The translations under genes and the position numbers were made by a program. This document shows, one piece after another, positions 1 through 8,114 of a stretch of DNA of 64,000 nucleotides. Origin of the DNA: Pseudoduganella dura (lineage in GTDB: Bacteria > Pseudomonadota > Gammaproteobacteria > Burkholderiales > Burkholderiaceae_D); contig NZ_WNWM01000002.1 in NCBI RefSeq assembly GCF_009727155.1, positions 2,852,001 to 2,916,000 of the forward strand. The letters are read 5' to 3'. Position 1 is the first letter of the stretch; each line of letters starts with the position of its first letter. The notes below the pieces were generated by a model. That model saw only the letters and a list, made by a program, of their open reading frames with translations. It did not search any database and was not told where the DNA came from.

Positions 1-113
1 GCGATCATGCCGAGGGTCGTGGTTTTTCCGGAACCGGCTACCGCATCGATGAGGATGACGTCCGCGCGGGAACGCAGGATGGCCGACTGTTCATTGCTGG
101 GCTCGTGCGCCAT
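1..113 (-). CDS. UvrD/Rep-type superfamily I DNA helicase, N-terminal fragment
   Basis: Only the first 37 codons lie inside the window; the gene runs off the left edge. It begins at the ATG read from position 113. An early NEQ segment resembles the Q-motif of superfamily I helicases. It is followed by a Walker A loop, AVAGSGKTT at residues 24-32. This arrangement, with an adenine-binding Q-motif about 20 residues before an A-x-A-GSGKT loop, is typical of UvrD/Rep/PcrA-like DNA helicases, which unwind DNA using ATP in repair or replication restart. The exact subfamily cannot be told from 37 residues. The 105 bases to the next gene show no clear promoter. Confidence 0.75.
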   Translation of the reverse strand, partial: MAHEPSNEQSAILRSRADVILIDAVAGSGKTTTLGMI

Positions 114-218
114 GATCGTCCTTTGGTATCGCTGTCAGTATGGGCTGGAACGGCGAAACGAAACGCCATCGCCGGCAAACCGGCACTATACGTGATGGCG
201 GCGCGGGCACTGGTGGTC

Positions 219-1226
219 TTATCGCGCCATGGCCGCCCACCAGCGCGTGTCGACGTGCGGCGCGGCCAGGCCGACGGGCTGGCCGATCGCCGGCGTGGCA
301 AGCCGCTGCCCTTGCGCGTCGGCCAGCGCGGCGATGCGGTCCAGCGGCTCCTGCCAGGCGTGGAAGGCCAAATCGAACGTGCCGTTGTGGATCGGCAGCA
401 GCACGTTGCCGCGCAGGTCGATGTGGGCCTGCAGCGTTTGCTCCGGCTGCATGTGGACATCGGGCCAATCCTCGTTGTAGGCACCTGTTTCGATCATCGT
501 CAGGTCGAACGGCCCGAAGCGGTCGCCGATCGCCTTGAAACCGCGGAAATAGCCGGAATCGCCGCTGAAGAATACCCGGTGCGCACTGCCGGCGATCACC
601 CACGAGCACCACAATGTGCTGTTGCCGTCCGATAGGCCACGGCCGGAGAAATGCTGGGCCGGCGTGCACGTGAGCTCGATTTTTCCGAGCTTGATGGAAC
701 GCCACCAGTCCAGCTGGCGCACCTTCGCGGCGGGCACGCCCCACGCCACCAGCCGGTCGCCGACACCGAGCGGCGCCACGAAATGCCGCGTCTTGCCCGC
801 CAGCGCCAGCACGGCTGCGCGATCCAGGTGATCGTAATGGTCGTGCGACAGGATCACTCCTTCGAGCGGTGGCAGGTCGTCCAGTGCCAGCGGTGGCGCG
901 TGAAAGCGCGCCGGGCCGAGCCAGCTGAATGGCGATGCCCGCCGTGCGAACACGGGATCGGTCAACCACAGGCCGCCTTCGAGCTTGAGCAGTACCGTCG
1001 AGTGCCCGAGGCGCCATACCGTCTCGTCCGGCGCCGCCTCGATGGCGGCGCGGCTCATCGCCTGCACCGGGATCGGCGTCGCCGGCACCGTACCGGCCGG
1101 CTTGTCGAACAGCGCGCGCCACACGATGCGCAGCGTCTTGCCAAGGGCGGCGCGGTGCATCCGCGCCGGGTTGCGGAAACGGCCGTTCTGGATCTGCGGT
1201 GAAACATGGGCGGCGGTCGATGGCAT
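219..1226 (-). CDS. MBL-fold metal-dependent hydrolase (NAPE-PLD/UlaG-like)
   Basis: A 335-residue protein of the metallo-beta-lactamase fold. The metal-binding motif HxHxDH is seen as SHDHYDHLD (H128, H130, D132, H133), after an N-terminal stretch with GHSTVLLKLEGG and LTDPVF, as in the N-acyl-phosphatidylethanolamine phospholipase D/UlaG-like branch. Such enzymes hydrolyse phosphodiester or ester bonds using two metals; the substrate cannot be deduced. No signal peptide is evident, so it is probably cytoplasmic. It is divergent from a TetR regulator with two similar palindromes in the shared 110-bp spacer, so that regulator is the likely local repressor. Confidence 0.85.
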   Translation of the reverse strand: MPSTAAHVSPQIQNGRFRNPARMHRAALGKTLRIVWRALFDKPAGTVPATPIPVQAMSRAAIEAAPDETVWRLGHSTVLLKLEGGLWLTDPVFARRASPFSWLGPARFHAPPLALDDLPPLEGVILSHDHYDHLDRAAVLALAGKTRHFVAPLGVGDRLVAWGVPAAKVRQLDWWRSIKLGKIELTCTPAQHFSGRGLSDGNSTLWCSWVIAGSAHRVFFSGDSGYFRGFKAIGDRFGPFDLTMIETGAYNEDWPDVHMQPEQTLQAHIDLRGNVLLPIHNGTFDLAFHAWQEPLDRIAALADAQGQRLATPAIGQPVGLAAPHVDTRWWAAMAR

Positions 1227-1266
1227 GAGTAGCTCCTGGTTCGGCGATGAATACCGGAATATTTAC

Positions 1267-1281
1267 ACTACACAGTGTAGT
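1267..1281. promoter_or_regulatory. Perfect 15-bp palindrome, likely TetR operator 1
   Basis: ACTACACAGTGTAGT is a perfect inverted repeat around a central A. It lies between the hydrolase and the TetR gene. Its size and symmetry fit a TetR-family dimer site, and a degenerate second copy lies 33 bases downstream. Function as an operator is inferred from position and symmetry. Confidence 0.7.
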
Positions 1282-1313
1282 TCCAAGTGTAGCGTCCGAT
1301 CTTCGAAAAGTAA

Positions 1314-1328
1314 ACTACCCGGTGTAAA
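1314..1328. promoter_or_regulatory. Degenerate copy of the palindrome, likely TetR operator 2
   Basis: ACTACCCGGTGTAAA matches the perfect palindrome at 1267-1281 at 11 of 15 positions and ends 8 bases before the TetR start codon. Binding here would block translation-proximal transcription of the regulator itself, so autorepression is likely (inference). Confidence 0.5.
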
Positions 1329-1336
1329 ATGTTCGC

Positions 1337-1951
1337 ATGACCATTTCCCGCCTTACCGACCGCAAGCGTGCCGCCATCGTGCAGGCGGCGATCGCCGAAT
1401 TCCGTGCCAACGGCTTCGATGCCACGTCGATGGACCGCGTGGCGGCCACGGCCGGCGTATCGAAACGCACCGTCTACAACCATTTTCCCAGCAAGGACGA
1501 CCTGTTCGCGCAGATCCTGGAAGAGCTGTGGGCGTGCAGCATGGCGGCCAATGCGGCCCCTTACCAGCCTGGCCGGCCGCTGCGCGCGCAATTGCTGGAA
1601 CTGCTCGCGCAAAAGATGGCGCTGCTGCGCGACCCGTACTTCCTCGACCTGGCGCGGGTGGCGATCGCCGAAGCCATCCATACGCCCGAGCGGGCGCGCA
1701 GCATGGTGGCGAAGTTGTCCGAGAAGGATGAAGGGGCGTCGATGCTGCTGCGCGCCGCCCAGGCCGATGGCAAGCTGAAAGCCGGCGATGCGGCGTTCAT
1801 GGCGAACGTGCTGCAGGGCCAGTTGAAAGGCTTCGCCTTCTGGCCCCAGGTGGCGATGGGCCAGCCGGAGCTCGACGCGGCGCAGCAGGCGGCGGTGGTG
1901 GAAACGGCCGTCGACATGTTCCTGTGCTACTGGGGCACCGAGGCTGCCTGA
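1337..1951 (+). CDS. TetR/AcrR family transcriptional regulator
   Basis: A 204-residue TetR-type repressor. The N-terminal helix-turn-helix spans about residues 10-55 and includes MDRVAATAGVSKRTVYNHF, a classic TetR recognition-helix region, followed by the usual FPSKDDLF. The C-terminal three-quarters should form the ligand-binding and dimerisation domain, and its LRDPYFLDLARVAIAE segment resembles AefR-like C-terminal domains. The ATG at 1337 has no clear Shine-Dalgarno; the upstream DNA is occupied by the two palindromes. It is divergent from the metallo-hydrolase and probably controls both genes. The ligand is unknown. Confidence 0.9.
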   Translation: MTISRLTDRKRAAIVQAAIAEFRANGFDATSMDRVAATAGVSKRTVYNHFPSKDDLFAQILEELWACSMAANAAPYQPGRPLRAQLLELLAQKMALLRDPYFLDLARVAIAEAIHTPERARSMVAKLSEKDEGASMLLRAAQADGKLKAGDAAFMANVLQGQLKGFAFWPQVAMGQPELDAAQQAAVVETAVDMFLCYWGTEAA

Positions 1952-2096
1952 AACCGGCCATGGCAGTCCCGCTGTGGCAACCCGTCGCGCCGCGCGACGA
2001 AGGACGTTCCGCCAAATTCACAACATTAGCGCGGTTGCCCGCCGGGTTGGCCTACAATGAATCACGGACGGACGGAAAGCAACACGGGAGCTGCCA

Positions 2097-2423
2097 ATGT
2101 CGATTACCCAGCAGGAACTTGAAACCCTCATGCAGGAAGTGGAACAGGAAGATCCGATCGATTTCGCCGACCTGCCGTTCGACGAGAGCGACTTGCGCGG
2201 CATCGTTGCCGGCCGCCTGTGCGAAATGGCCGGTGCGATGGAGTCGTTCAGCGAGACGGACCGCCAGATGACGCTGCTGGCCGTTTCCGCCAAGCTGGTA
2301 CTGGAAAACCTGGTGCTGCACGTGCAGCTGCTGCGGCGCCATGGCCAGCCGCTGAACGGGCAGGCCGCGGCGCTGCTGTCGCGGCTGCGCAAACAGGACA
2401 ATCCGGGCGACAGCGCCGGGTAA
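2097..2423 (+). CDS. Hypothetical protein, 108 residues
   Basis: Not recognised. A small acidic, largely helical protein that starts at ATG 2097 after a good Shine-Dalgarno (GGGAGC, 6 bases away). The first 45 residues are rich in Glu and Asp, and the middle is an amphipathic helix with leucine-rich spacing (residues 68-85). There is no signal peptide, no membrane segment and no cysteine pair. It ends 2 bases before the end of the convergent AhpD-like gene, with no terminator visible between them. Codon use looks like that of its neighbours, so it is probably a real gene. Confidence 0.65.
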   Translation: MSITQQELETLMQEVEQEDPIDFADLPFDESDLRGIVAGRLCEMAGAMESFSETDRQMTLLAVSAKLVLENLVLHVQLLRRHGQPLNGQAAALLSRLRKQDNPGDSAG

Positions 2424-2425
2424 CG

Positions 2426-2968
2426 TTACAGGCGCGGCGCCGCCGGGAAATCGACCGCCGTGTCATGCACCCGGTTGAACAGGTTCGTGAAGGTGATGCT
2501 GGCCACGGCCAGCAGCGTGTCGACGATCTCCGCGTCGGTCACACCGGCGGCGCGTACCGCATCCAGGGCATCCGCCGGCACGGTGCCGCTGGTGCCGGCG
2601 ATCCGCCGCACGAACGCGACCAACCCGTCAATCCGCGCATCGCCGGTCGGTTCGCCCCCGCGTACCTGCAGCATCGCTTCCTGCGCCAGCCCGGCCTTGC
2701 GGCCGGCCAGGGTGTGCGCGGCCAGGCAGTAGTCGCAGCCGGCCAGTTCGCTGACAGCGAGCTTGATCACTTCGATGTCGCGTGCCGACAGGCTGGTTTT
2801 CTTCAGCGCGCCATCCAGGGCAAGGGCCGCTTCCAGCGCCACCGGGCTGTTGCTGCCGATCGCCGCGTAGGCGTTCGGCACGATGCCGATCGCACTCTTG
2901 ATGGCACCGAACAATCGAGCGGCATGGCCGGTGGCTTCGGTGGCGGGCTGGTTGAACAGGCGGTTCAT
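2426..2968 (-). CDS. AhpD-like carboxymuconolactone decarboxylase-family protein
   Basis: A 180-residue protein of the AhpD-like alpha-helical fold. The redox/proton-relay motif ExxxCxxCxxxH is complete (E74, C78, C81, H85 in ELAGCDYCLAAH). In this family the two cysteines support alkylhydroperoxidase-type activity or reduction of a partner. The start at 2968 is chosen over an in-frame codon 42 bases upstream because an AAGGAG Shine-Dalgarno precedes it. It is divergent from an AraC-family regulator across about 60 to 110 bases, the usual arrangement for an AraC protein controlling a small peroxidase-like gene. Cytoplasmic; physiological substrate unknown. Confidence 0.88.
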   Translation of the reverse strand: MNRLFNQPATEATGHAARLFGAIKSAIGIVPNAYAAIGSNSPVALEAALALDGALKKTSLSARDIEVIKLAVSELAGCDYCLAAHTLAGRKAGLAQEAMLQVRGGEPTGDARIDGLVAFVRRIAGTSGTVPADALDAVRAAGVTDAEIVDTLLAVASITFTNLFNRVHDTAVDFPAAPRL

Positions 2969-3027
2969 GATGTGCTCCTTTCGTGTTGTCGATGGAACCA
3001 GTGTAGACAAGCCGAGTGAGCCGTTGA

Positions 3028-3990
3028 ATGCCCGGACGGCGCTATAATTTGCTCTTCCGGCTCACCCATATACCGCCACTCTTGGACTCCCTCAGCCGCC
3101 TTCTTTCCCTCTACCCGCTGCAGACGGCATTGAACGTGCGCTGTCATTTCGGCGCGCCGTGGCAATTGCAGCTCGCCCATGCGGGTGACGGCTGCGCGCC
3201 CTATCACGTGCTCGTTTCCGGTTCGGCGATACTGGAAATGCCCGATGGCGCATGCCAGCCGCTGGCCACCGGCGACGCGGTGCTGTTCCCGCATGGGAAT
3301 GCGCACCGGATCCACGCGGGCGAAGGTGCGCCGGCACTGTCCGCGAAGTCACGCGGCATGCACCTCGTAGTGGAAACGAACGACGGCCCGGGGCCGGCCA
3401 GCGACATCCTGTGCGGCGAATTGCGCTTCGGACCCGAAGCTGCGCCGCTGCTGCGCACGCTGCCGGATGTGGTACTGGTGCGCACCGCGGGGCAACCGGC
3501 GCTGGCCAGCCTGCGCGCGCTGATCGCGCTGCTGCAGCAGGAGGCGGAGACGGACCGGCCCGGCACCGCGGCGATCCTGGCGCAGCTGACATCTGCCCTG
3601 TTCGCGCTGCTGCTGCGCGGCTGGATCGAGCAGAGCGGCGGTCGGGGATTGCTGGCTGTGCTGGCCGTGCCGCGGCTGCAGCCGGCGTTGCACGCGATGC
3701 TGGCCGAACCGGGGCAGCCGTGGAGTCTCGACAGCCTGGCGCGGTTGTGCCACATGTCGCGTGCGACGTTCGTGCGCGCGTTTCGCCATGCGGCGGGCTT
3801 GCCGCCGGCCGAAGTGTTGACGCAGCTACGCATGGCACGGGCGGCACGCCTGCTTGCCCAGGGACGGCTCGGCGCGGGACAGATCGGCGAACAGGTGGGC
3901 TACCAGTCGGAAGCGGCATTCAATCGTGTATTCAAGCGCCACCACGGCGTGGGGCCGGGCGAATACCGGCGCGCGGCGCGCCGGCACTGA
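3028..3990 (+). CDS. AraC-family regulator with N-terminal cupin domain
   Basis: A protein of up to 320 residues. Residues about 20-190 form a cupin-type sensor domain (AraC_binding/Cupin_6 style, with the segment LATGDAVLFPHGNAHR). Residues about 215-318 form the double helix-turn-helix AraC domain, with LARLCHMSRATFVRAFRHA as the first motif and IGEQVGYQSEAAFNRVFKRHHG as the second, truncated here: IGEQVGYQSEAAFNRVFK. The start is uncertain. A TATAAT box at 3043-3048 lies inside the longest frame, and an in-frame TTG at 3082 gives a protein starting DSLSRLLSLYPL, which fits family length better. It probably activates the divergent AhpD-like gene. Confidence 0.85.
   Translation: MPGRRYNLLFRLTHIPPLLDSLSRLLSLYPLQTALNVRCHFGAPWQLQLAHAGDGCAPYHVLVSGSAILEMPDGACQPLATGDAVLFPHGNAHRIHAGEGAPALSAKSRGMHLVVETNDGPGPASDILCGELRFGPEAAPLLRTLPDVVLVRTAGQPALASLRALIALLQQEAETDRPGTAAILAQLTSALFALLLRGWIEQSGGRGLLAVLAVPRLQPALHAMLAEPGQPWSLDSLARLCHMSRATFVRAFRHAAGLPPAEVLTQLRMARAARLLAQGRLGAGQIGEQVGYQSEAAFNRVFKRHHGVGPGEYRRAARRH
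3043..3048 (+). promoter_or_regulatory. Perfect -10 hexamer TATAAT within the longest AraC reading frame
   Basis: TATAAT matches the sigma-70 -10 consensus at all six positions. No good -35 stands 16-18 bases upstream, as expected for an activator-dependent promoter. Transcription would begin near 3055, downstream of the ATG at 3028, which favours the TTG start at 3082 for the AraC gene. Confidence 0.45.
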
Positions 3991-3993
3991 CGT

Positions 3994-4296
3994 TCAGGGC
4001 TGCAACGGCGGCAGCCGGCGTGCGGCCGGCGCGATCAGCGTGATGTCGCCTTCGGCCACCGCCACGCATGGCAGCACGTCGTACGCCTGCCGTTCGTCGA
4101 ACGACAGGCCGGGCCACTCGACCAGATAGCGCACCGGTCCGCCGTCGCTGCCGCACAGGCAGGTGCGGCACGTGCCGTTGCGGCACGAGCTTGGCATGCG
4201 GATGCCGGCGCGCTCGGCGGCGCGCAGCAGGGTCTCGCCTTCCTGCGCATCGAACGCGAATTCCTTCGGCAGGATGCGCACGCGGTGCGTGGTCAT
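3994..4296 (-). CDS. Plant-type [2Fe-2S] ferredoxin
   Basis: A 100-residue ferredoxin. The cluster ligands CxxxxCxxC...C are C38, C43, C46 and C77 (SCRNGTCRTC then LPC), the plant-type [2Fe-2S] pattern; a further cysteine, C48, is not a canonical ligand. Ferredoxins carry single electrons to oxygenases, reductases or radical enzymes. The ATG (4294-4296) shares its A with the flippase stop codon (TGATG), so it is translationally coupled as the last gene of the exopolysaccharide operon. No dedicated partner enzyme is adjacent, so its electron acceptor is unknown. It is convergent with the AraC gene, 3 bases away. Confidence 0.9.
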   Translation of the reverse strand: MTTHRVRILPKEFAFDAQEGETLLRAAERAGIRMPSSCRNGTCRTCLCGSDGGPVRYLVEWPGLSFDERQAYDVLPCVAVAEGDITLIAPAARRLPPLQP

Positions 4297-5744
4297 CAGG
4301 CCACCTGCCGCTTGCGCCGGACCATGCCCCACACCTGCGCAACGGCGGCGCGATTGAGCAGGCAGCTGGCAGCCACGTAGGCAATGGCACCGGCACCGAC
4401 CTGGATCGCCAGCGCAATGTGCCGGTCGGCCATGTCGACCAGCATGCCGTGCACACCGGTCACGGCGGCGCACATCGCGGCAGCGGACAACATGGCTGGC
4501 AGCATCCGCAACGCCACTTCGCCCATTGTGAGGCCGATCACGCCCAGCATCCGGTGCATGTTGATCAGCAGGACAATTGGATAGACCAGCGCCCATGCCA
4601 TCGCCACGCCGAAAATGCCCCAGTGCGTGCCGACGTAGAACGCGACTGGCATCAGCGTGCAGGCGACAATGCCGTTCTGCAGGGCGATGCCCGGGCGACC
4701 AACGGCATCGGTGATGGCCGGCAGGAACTGGACCACGGTGCGGAACGGCATGATCAGCGCCAGCACGCGCAGCGGCAGGATCGCTTCTTCCCAATGCCGG
4801 CCCAGGAACACCAGCACGATGTCGCTGGCCGTTGCCGCCATGCCCCACAGTACCGGGAACGCCACCAGCGAGACCAGCTCGAACGCCTTCAGCAGTTGCC
4901 GGGCGATGGCGGCACGGTCGTTCTGATAGCGCGCCAGCGCCGGGAATGCGACCTGGTTCAGGATGCCGGATACGCGTTGCACCGGCAAACTGGCCAGGTG
5001 CAGCGCAACCGAATAAACGCCGAGGATCTCGCCGCCGAGCGTGCGGCCGATGATCACCGTGTCGGCCTGGGTGAAGAAGAACCACAGGAAGCGTGATGCC
5101 GAGATCTTGCCGCCGAACGTGAACAGTTCGCGCATGCCGTGCCACGAGAACAGCGGAAGGTGCGGGAATGGCGCCACAACGTTCACAGCGATGGTGCGGT
5201 AGACCGCTGCCACGATGATGCCCAGCGCCAGCGCCCACACGCCCATGCCCCACCACGCCAGCGCCAGCGTGACGATGGCGGTGATGACGGACTGCGACAG
5301 GTCGAGCAGCGAGCGGGCGCGGAAATTGAGGCCGCGCTGCAGCAGCACTTCGGAAACCAGCCCGAACGGCGTGAGCACGAACTGCAGCGACATCAGGCGG
5401 ATCAGGTTGGCAAGGTGCGGCTCGTCGAAGAATTGTTCGGCCAGCGGCGCGAACGTGACCAGCAGCGCCACCACGGCGAAATTGACCAGCATGAACAGGC
5501 CGTATGCCTGGCGCAGCTTCTGCGTGGAGACTTCCTTGGCCTGCACCAGTGCGGGGGCCAGGCCCATCTCGACGAACATCGCGCACCAGGCGAGAAATAC
5601 CGACGCCATCGCCATCAGGCCATAGTCGGCCGGCACCAGCATCCGCATCACGATGATCGTGATGACCCAGCTGACGATCTGGCTGGCGAACTTGGCGCCG
5701 GCCACCCATTTGAGTCCGTGGAGGACGTCCTTCTTCAATGACAT
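4296..5744 (-). CDS. Polysaccharide flippase of the MOP/Wzx superfamily
   Basis: A 482-residue polytopic membrane protein. It opens with MSLKKDVLHGLKWVAG followed by repeated hydrophobic segments, including the paired helices expected of the 12-14-helix MOP fold. Members flip undecaprenyl-linked oligosaccharides across the inner membrane. The start at 5744 has an AAGGAA Shine-Dalgarno; longer in-frame starts upstream would overlap the preceding gene. It follows the deacetylase by 14 bases and overlaps the ferredoxin by one base. Together with the O-ligase/polymerase upstream it suggests Wzx/Wzy-dependent assembly. Confidence 0.88.
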   Translation of the reverse strand: MSLKKDVLHGLKWVAGAKFASQIVSWVITIIVMRMLVPADYGLMAMASVFLAWCAMFVEMGLAPALVQAKEVSTQKLRQAYGLFMLVNFAVVALLVTFAPLAEQFFDEPHLANLIRLMSLQFVLTPFGLVSEVLLQRGLNFRARSLLDLSQSVITAIVTLALAWWGMGVWALALGIIVAAVYRTIAVNVVAPFPHLPLFSWHGMRELFTFGGKISASRFLWFFFTQADTVIIGRTLGGEILGVYSVALHLASLPVQRVSGILNQVAFPALARYQNDRAAIARQLLKAFELVSLVAFPVLWGMAATASDIVLVFLGRHWEEAILPLRVLALIMPFRTVVQFLPAITDAVGRPGIALQNGIVACTLMPVAFYVGTHWGIFGVAMAWALVYPIVLLINMHRMLGVIGLTMGEVALRMLPAMLSAAAMCAAVTGVHGMLVDMADRHIALAIQVGAGAIAYVAASCLLNRAAVAQVWGMVRRKRQVA

Positions 5745-5758
5745 GCGGGTGTTCCTTG

Positions 5759-6793
5759 TTACGCCAGCTGTGCGCTCGTGGTCAGGTTGCGTGCCATGCG
5801 CAGGACGAAGCGCAGGCGGCTCCTGTCCCATGGCGTGAAGCGCGGCAGCTGGAACGGATCCGGCCGGCCGCGGCTCGCCCCCCAGGACGTCGACACGGCG
5901 CCCTCGAAACGCAGTTCTCGCGCCATCGCCACGTGGCGCGCTTCGTAATCTTCGCCAGGCTTGCCGTTCGGGTAGGCGAACAGCTGGACACTGGCGCCGA
6001 TCATGTCTTCCAGCGCCAGCTTGCCCTGCGCGATCTCCTGGCGCGCTTCGGCATCCGGCAGGCGGGCCAGGATCGGGTGGTTGACGGTGTGCGCGCCGAT
6101 GCCCATGCCGCCCGCGTGCAGCTTGCGCACCTGGGCGGTGGTCATCATCAGATCGTGCGGCAGCGCGACGCCGGCCAGTTGCACCAGCCGGTCGACCTGC
6201 TGCTGCCGCTCGGCCATCGGCAGGTATTTCAGCTGGCCGATCAGCGCCGGAATAGCCTGCCGGCGCTCGGCCTGCGTGTGCAGCGGATGCGTGCCCAGGC
6301 CCAGTGGCGTGGCATCGAGCACGCCATCCGGTGCATGGCGCACCAGTTCATACACGCTGTCGTTCCACATCCGCCCGCCGTTCAGGAACCCGGTGGCCAC
6401 GAAGAACGTGGCGTGCAGGCCATGCCGCTGCAGGATCGGCAGCGCCACCTCGGCGTTGTCGGCATAGCCGTCGTCGAACGTGATGGCGGCTGCGCGCGGC
6501 GGCAGCGTGCCATCCTTGGCGCGGCGTACCGCTTCGAGCAGCGGCAGCACATTGAAGTGCGATTTCAGCATGCCGATCTGCGCCGAAAACTCGGCGGCAT
6601 CGACCTCGCTCGGGAACAGCGGGTCCTTGTGCGGCAGCACGCGGTGGTAAATCAGGATTGACAGGCCATGCCGGCCGCCGGGCGACAGCAGCGACAGCAG
6701 GCTCTTTTCCAGCAGCGGCGCCGTGGTGGAATGCCCGGCATCGACGGCATCGGTGGCGGCCGCGGTGGCGGAGACGGGTTCAGGCTGTTTCAT
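5759..6793 (-). CDS. Polysaccharide deacetylase (carbohydrate esterase 4, NodB domain)
   Basis: A 344-residue deacetylase. The NodB motif TFDDGY is at residues 105-110 (catalytic base and metal Asp D107/D108), and the second metal motif H-x3-H appears as GAHTVNHP. After the motifs come LFAYPNGKPG and a C-terminal LPRFTPWDRSRLRF, usual for envelope-polysaccharide deacetylases. CE4 enzymes remove N- or O-acetyl groups from hexosamine polymers using a divalent metal. No obvious signal peptide is seen, so it may act on lipid-linked precursors in the cytoplasm. Its start overlaps the end of the O-ligase gene by 14 bases. It is one of three deacetylase-like genes in the window. Confidence 0.9.
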   Translation of the reverse strand: MKQPEPVSATAAATDAVDAGHSTTAPLLEKSLLSLLSPGGRHGLSILIYHRVLPHKDPLFPSEVDAAEFSAQIGMLKSHFNVLPLLEAVRRAKDGTLPPRAAAITFDDGYADNAEVALPILQRHGLHATFFVATGFLNGGRMWNDSVYELVRHAPDGVLDATPLGLGTHPLHTQAERRQAIPALIGQLKYLPMAERQQQVDRLVQLAGVALPHDLMMTTAQVRKLHAGGMGIGAHTVNHPILARLPDAEARQEIAQGKLALEDMIGASVQLFAYPNGKPGEDYEARHVAMARELRFEGAVSTSWGASRGRPDPFQLPRFTPWDRSRLRFVLRMARNLTTSAQLA

Positions 6794-8114
6794 GGCGAAG
6801 CTCTTCTTCCGGGGTCGTTTCGTCCGGTGCGTCGGGCTCGGGCGCGAGCGGGCTGATAATGGGTTTCGGCACCAGCGACTTTCTCTCGCGCTCGACGATC
6901 AGATGGGTGGCGACCATGGCCGCCATCAGGTAATACGGCACATCGAAGTACGCGAGGCTGAGGAAGGCGCCGCCGACCGCGAATCCGAGCAGGCTGACCT
7001 GGACCATCCGTGCCAGGTTGCCGGCCCAGGCCAGCTCGTCGAACCGCGCGCTGCGGCTGATGATGCGCGAGCCGGTCAGCCACGTGAGGATGCCCAGCGC
7101 CAGGTAGATCGCCAGGCCGCCCCAGCCATGCTCGCCCAGCACCTGGAAATAGATGCTGTGCGCCGCATGCACGTCTTCGGGGATCGGCGCATACAGCTGG
7201 AACACGTGGGAATCGTAGATTTCAAAGCCGCCGCCAAGCGGCCGGTCGTTGGCCAGGTGGTAAGCCATCCACCACGCGTTGATGCGGCCCATCGCCGACA
7301 TGTCTTCCTCGTATTCGTTGATCGTGTCGATGCGGGCGTGCCACTGCTCCGGCATGAACACCAGCGCGACCGGCACGCACAGCATCAGCAGCACGCCGAG
7401 CATCGCCTTGTTGCGGCTCTTCAGCCACAGGAAGACGAGCATCGCCACCATCGCGATCGCCGCGCCGCGCGAATAGGAAGCCAGCGACGCCAGCGCGCAC
7501 AGCAGCATCGACAGCATCACGCCGCGCTTGGCCCACTTGTTGGTCAGCAGCGTGTACAGGTAGAGCATCAGCGGGATCGTCATCACGAGCGCCAGCGCAA
7601 TTTCGTTGTTGCCGTCGATGAAGGTGCCGATCGGCCCCCATACACGGTACTGGCCGCCGCTGCGCAGCGTGAAGATGCCGCCCTTGACACCGTAGAAGCC
7701 GATCGAGATCACCACGGCCCAGATCAGCCATTCGACGTGGGTACGCTTGCGCAGCAACATCATGACGACGATCGTCATGCCCATGATCTTCATCACCTTG
7801 GTCAGCTGCGGCATGATCTGGTCGGGGTGGATCGCGAACGCCGCGGTCACGCACATCCAGGCAATGAACACGAGGAAGGTGATGGTGACCGGCGTCAGCG
7901 GATAGCGGTATTTGCGGTGCGCATTGGTTGCCATGGCCGCCACGGTGGTCACGGCGATGATCGCGGCAAACGGAAATTCGCGCGCAAAACCCCATCCCTG
8001 CGTGTGCGGGTTCATCACGCTGATCCAGATCCACATCACCATGCCGATCGACGGCCGCTTGAAGATATAGGGCAGCGAACCGAACACCAGCAGCGTAATG
8101 ACCACATCCCTCAT
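6780..8114 (-). CDS. O-antigen ligase/polymerase-like membrane protein, exosortase A-associated
   Basis: A 444-residue protein with about 10-12 membrane segments and the large periplasmic loop near residues 290-350 seen in Wzy/WaaL proteins. It resembles the putative O-glycosylation ligase family repeatedly found beside exosortase A (TIGR03097 type): N-terminal MRDVVITLLVFGSLPYIF and an RVWGPIGTFIDGNNEIALA segment. In the locus it would polymerise repeat units or ligate glycan to an acceptor. Its ATG is the last in a chain of three ATGA start/stop overlaps spaced 14 bases apart after the CapK/PaaK-like gene. Confidence 0.87.
   Translation of the reverse strand: MRDVVITLLVFGSLPYIFKRPSIGMVMWIWISVMNPHTQGWGFAREFPFAAIIAVTTVAAMATNAHRKYRYPLTPVTITFLVFIAWMCVTAAFAIHPDQIMPQLTKVMKIMGMTIVVMMLLRKRTHVEWLIWAVVISIGFYGVKGGIFTLRSGGQYRVWGPIGTFIDGNNEIALALVMTIPLMLYLYTLLTNKWAKRGVMLSMLLCALASLASYSRGAAIAMVAMLVFLWLKSRNKAMLGVLLMLCVPVALVFMPEQWHARIDTINEYEEDMSAMGRINAWWMAYHLANDRPLGGGFEIYDSHVFQLYAPIPEDVHAAHSIYFQVLGEHGWGGLAIYLALGILTWLTGSRIISRSARFDELAWAGNLARMVQVSLLGFAVGGAFLSLAYFDVPYYLMAAMVATHLIVERERKSLVPKPIISPLAPEPDAPDETTPEEELRHETA

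Noticed and set aside
3024..3029. TTGAAT as -35 for the TATAAT at 3043
   Set aside because: The spacing is only 13 bases, too short for a sigma-70 promoter.
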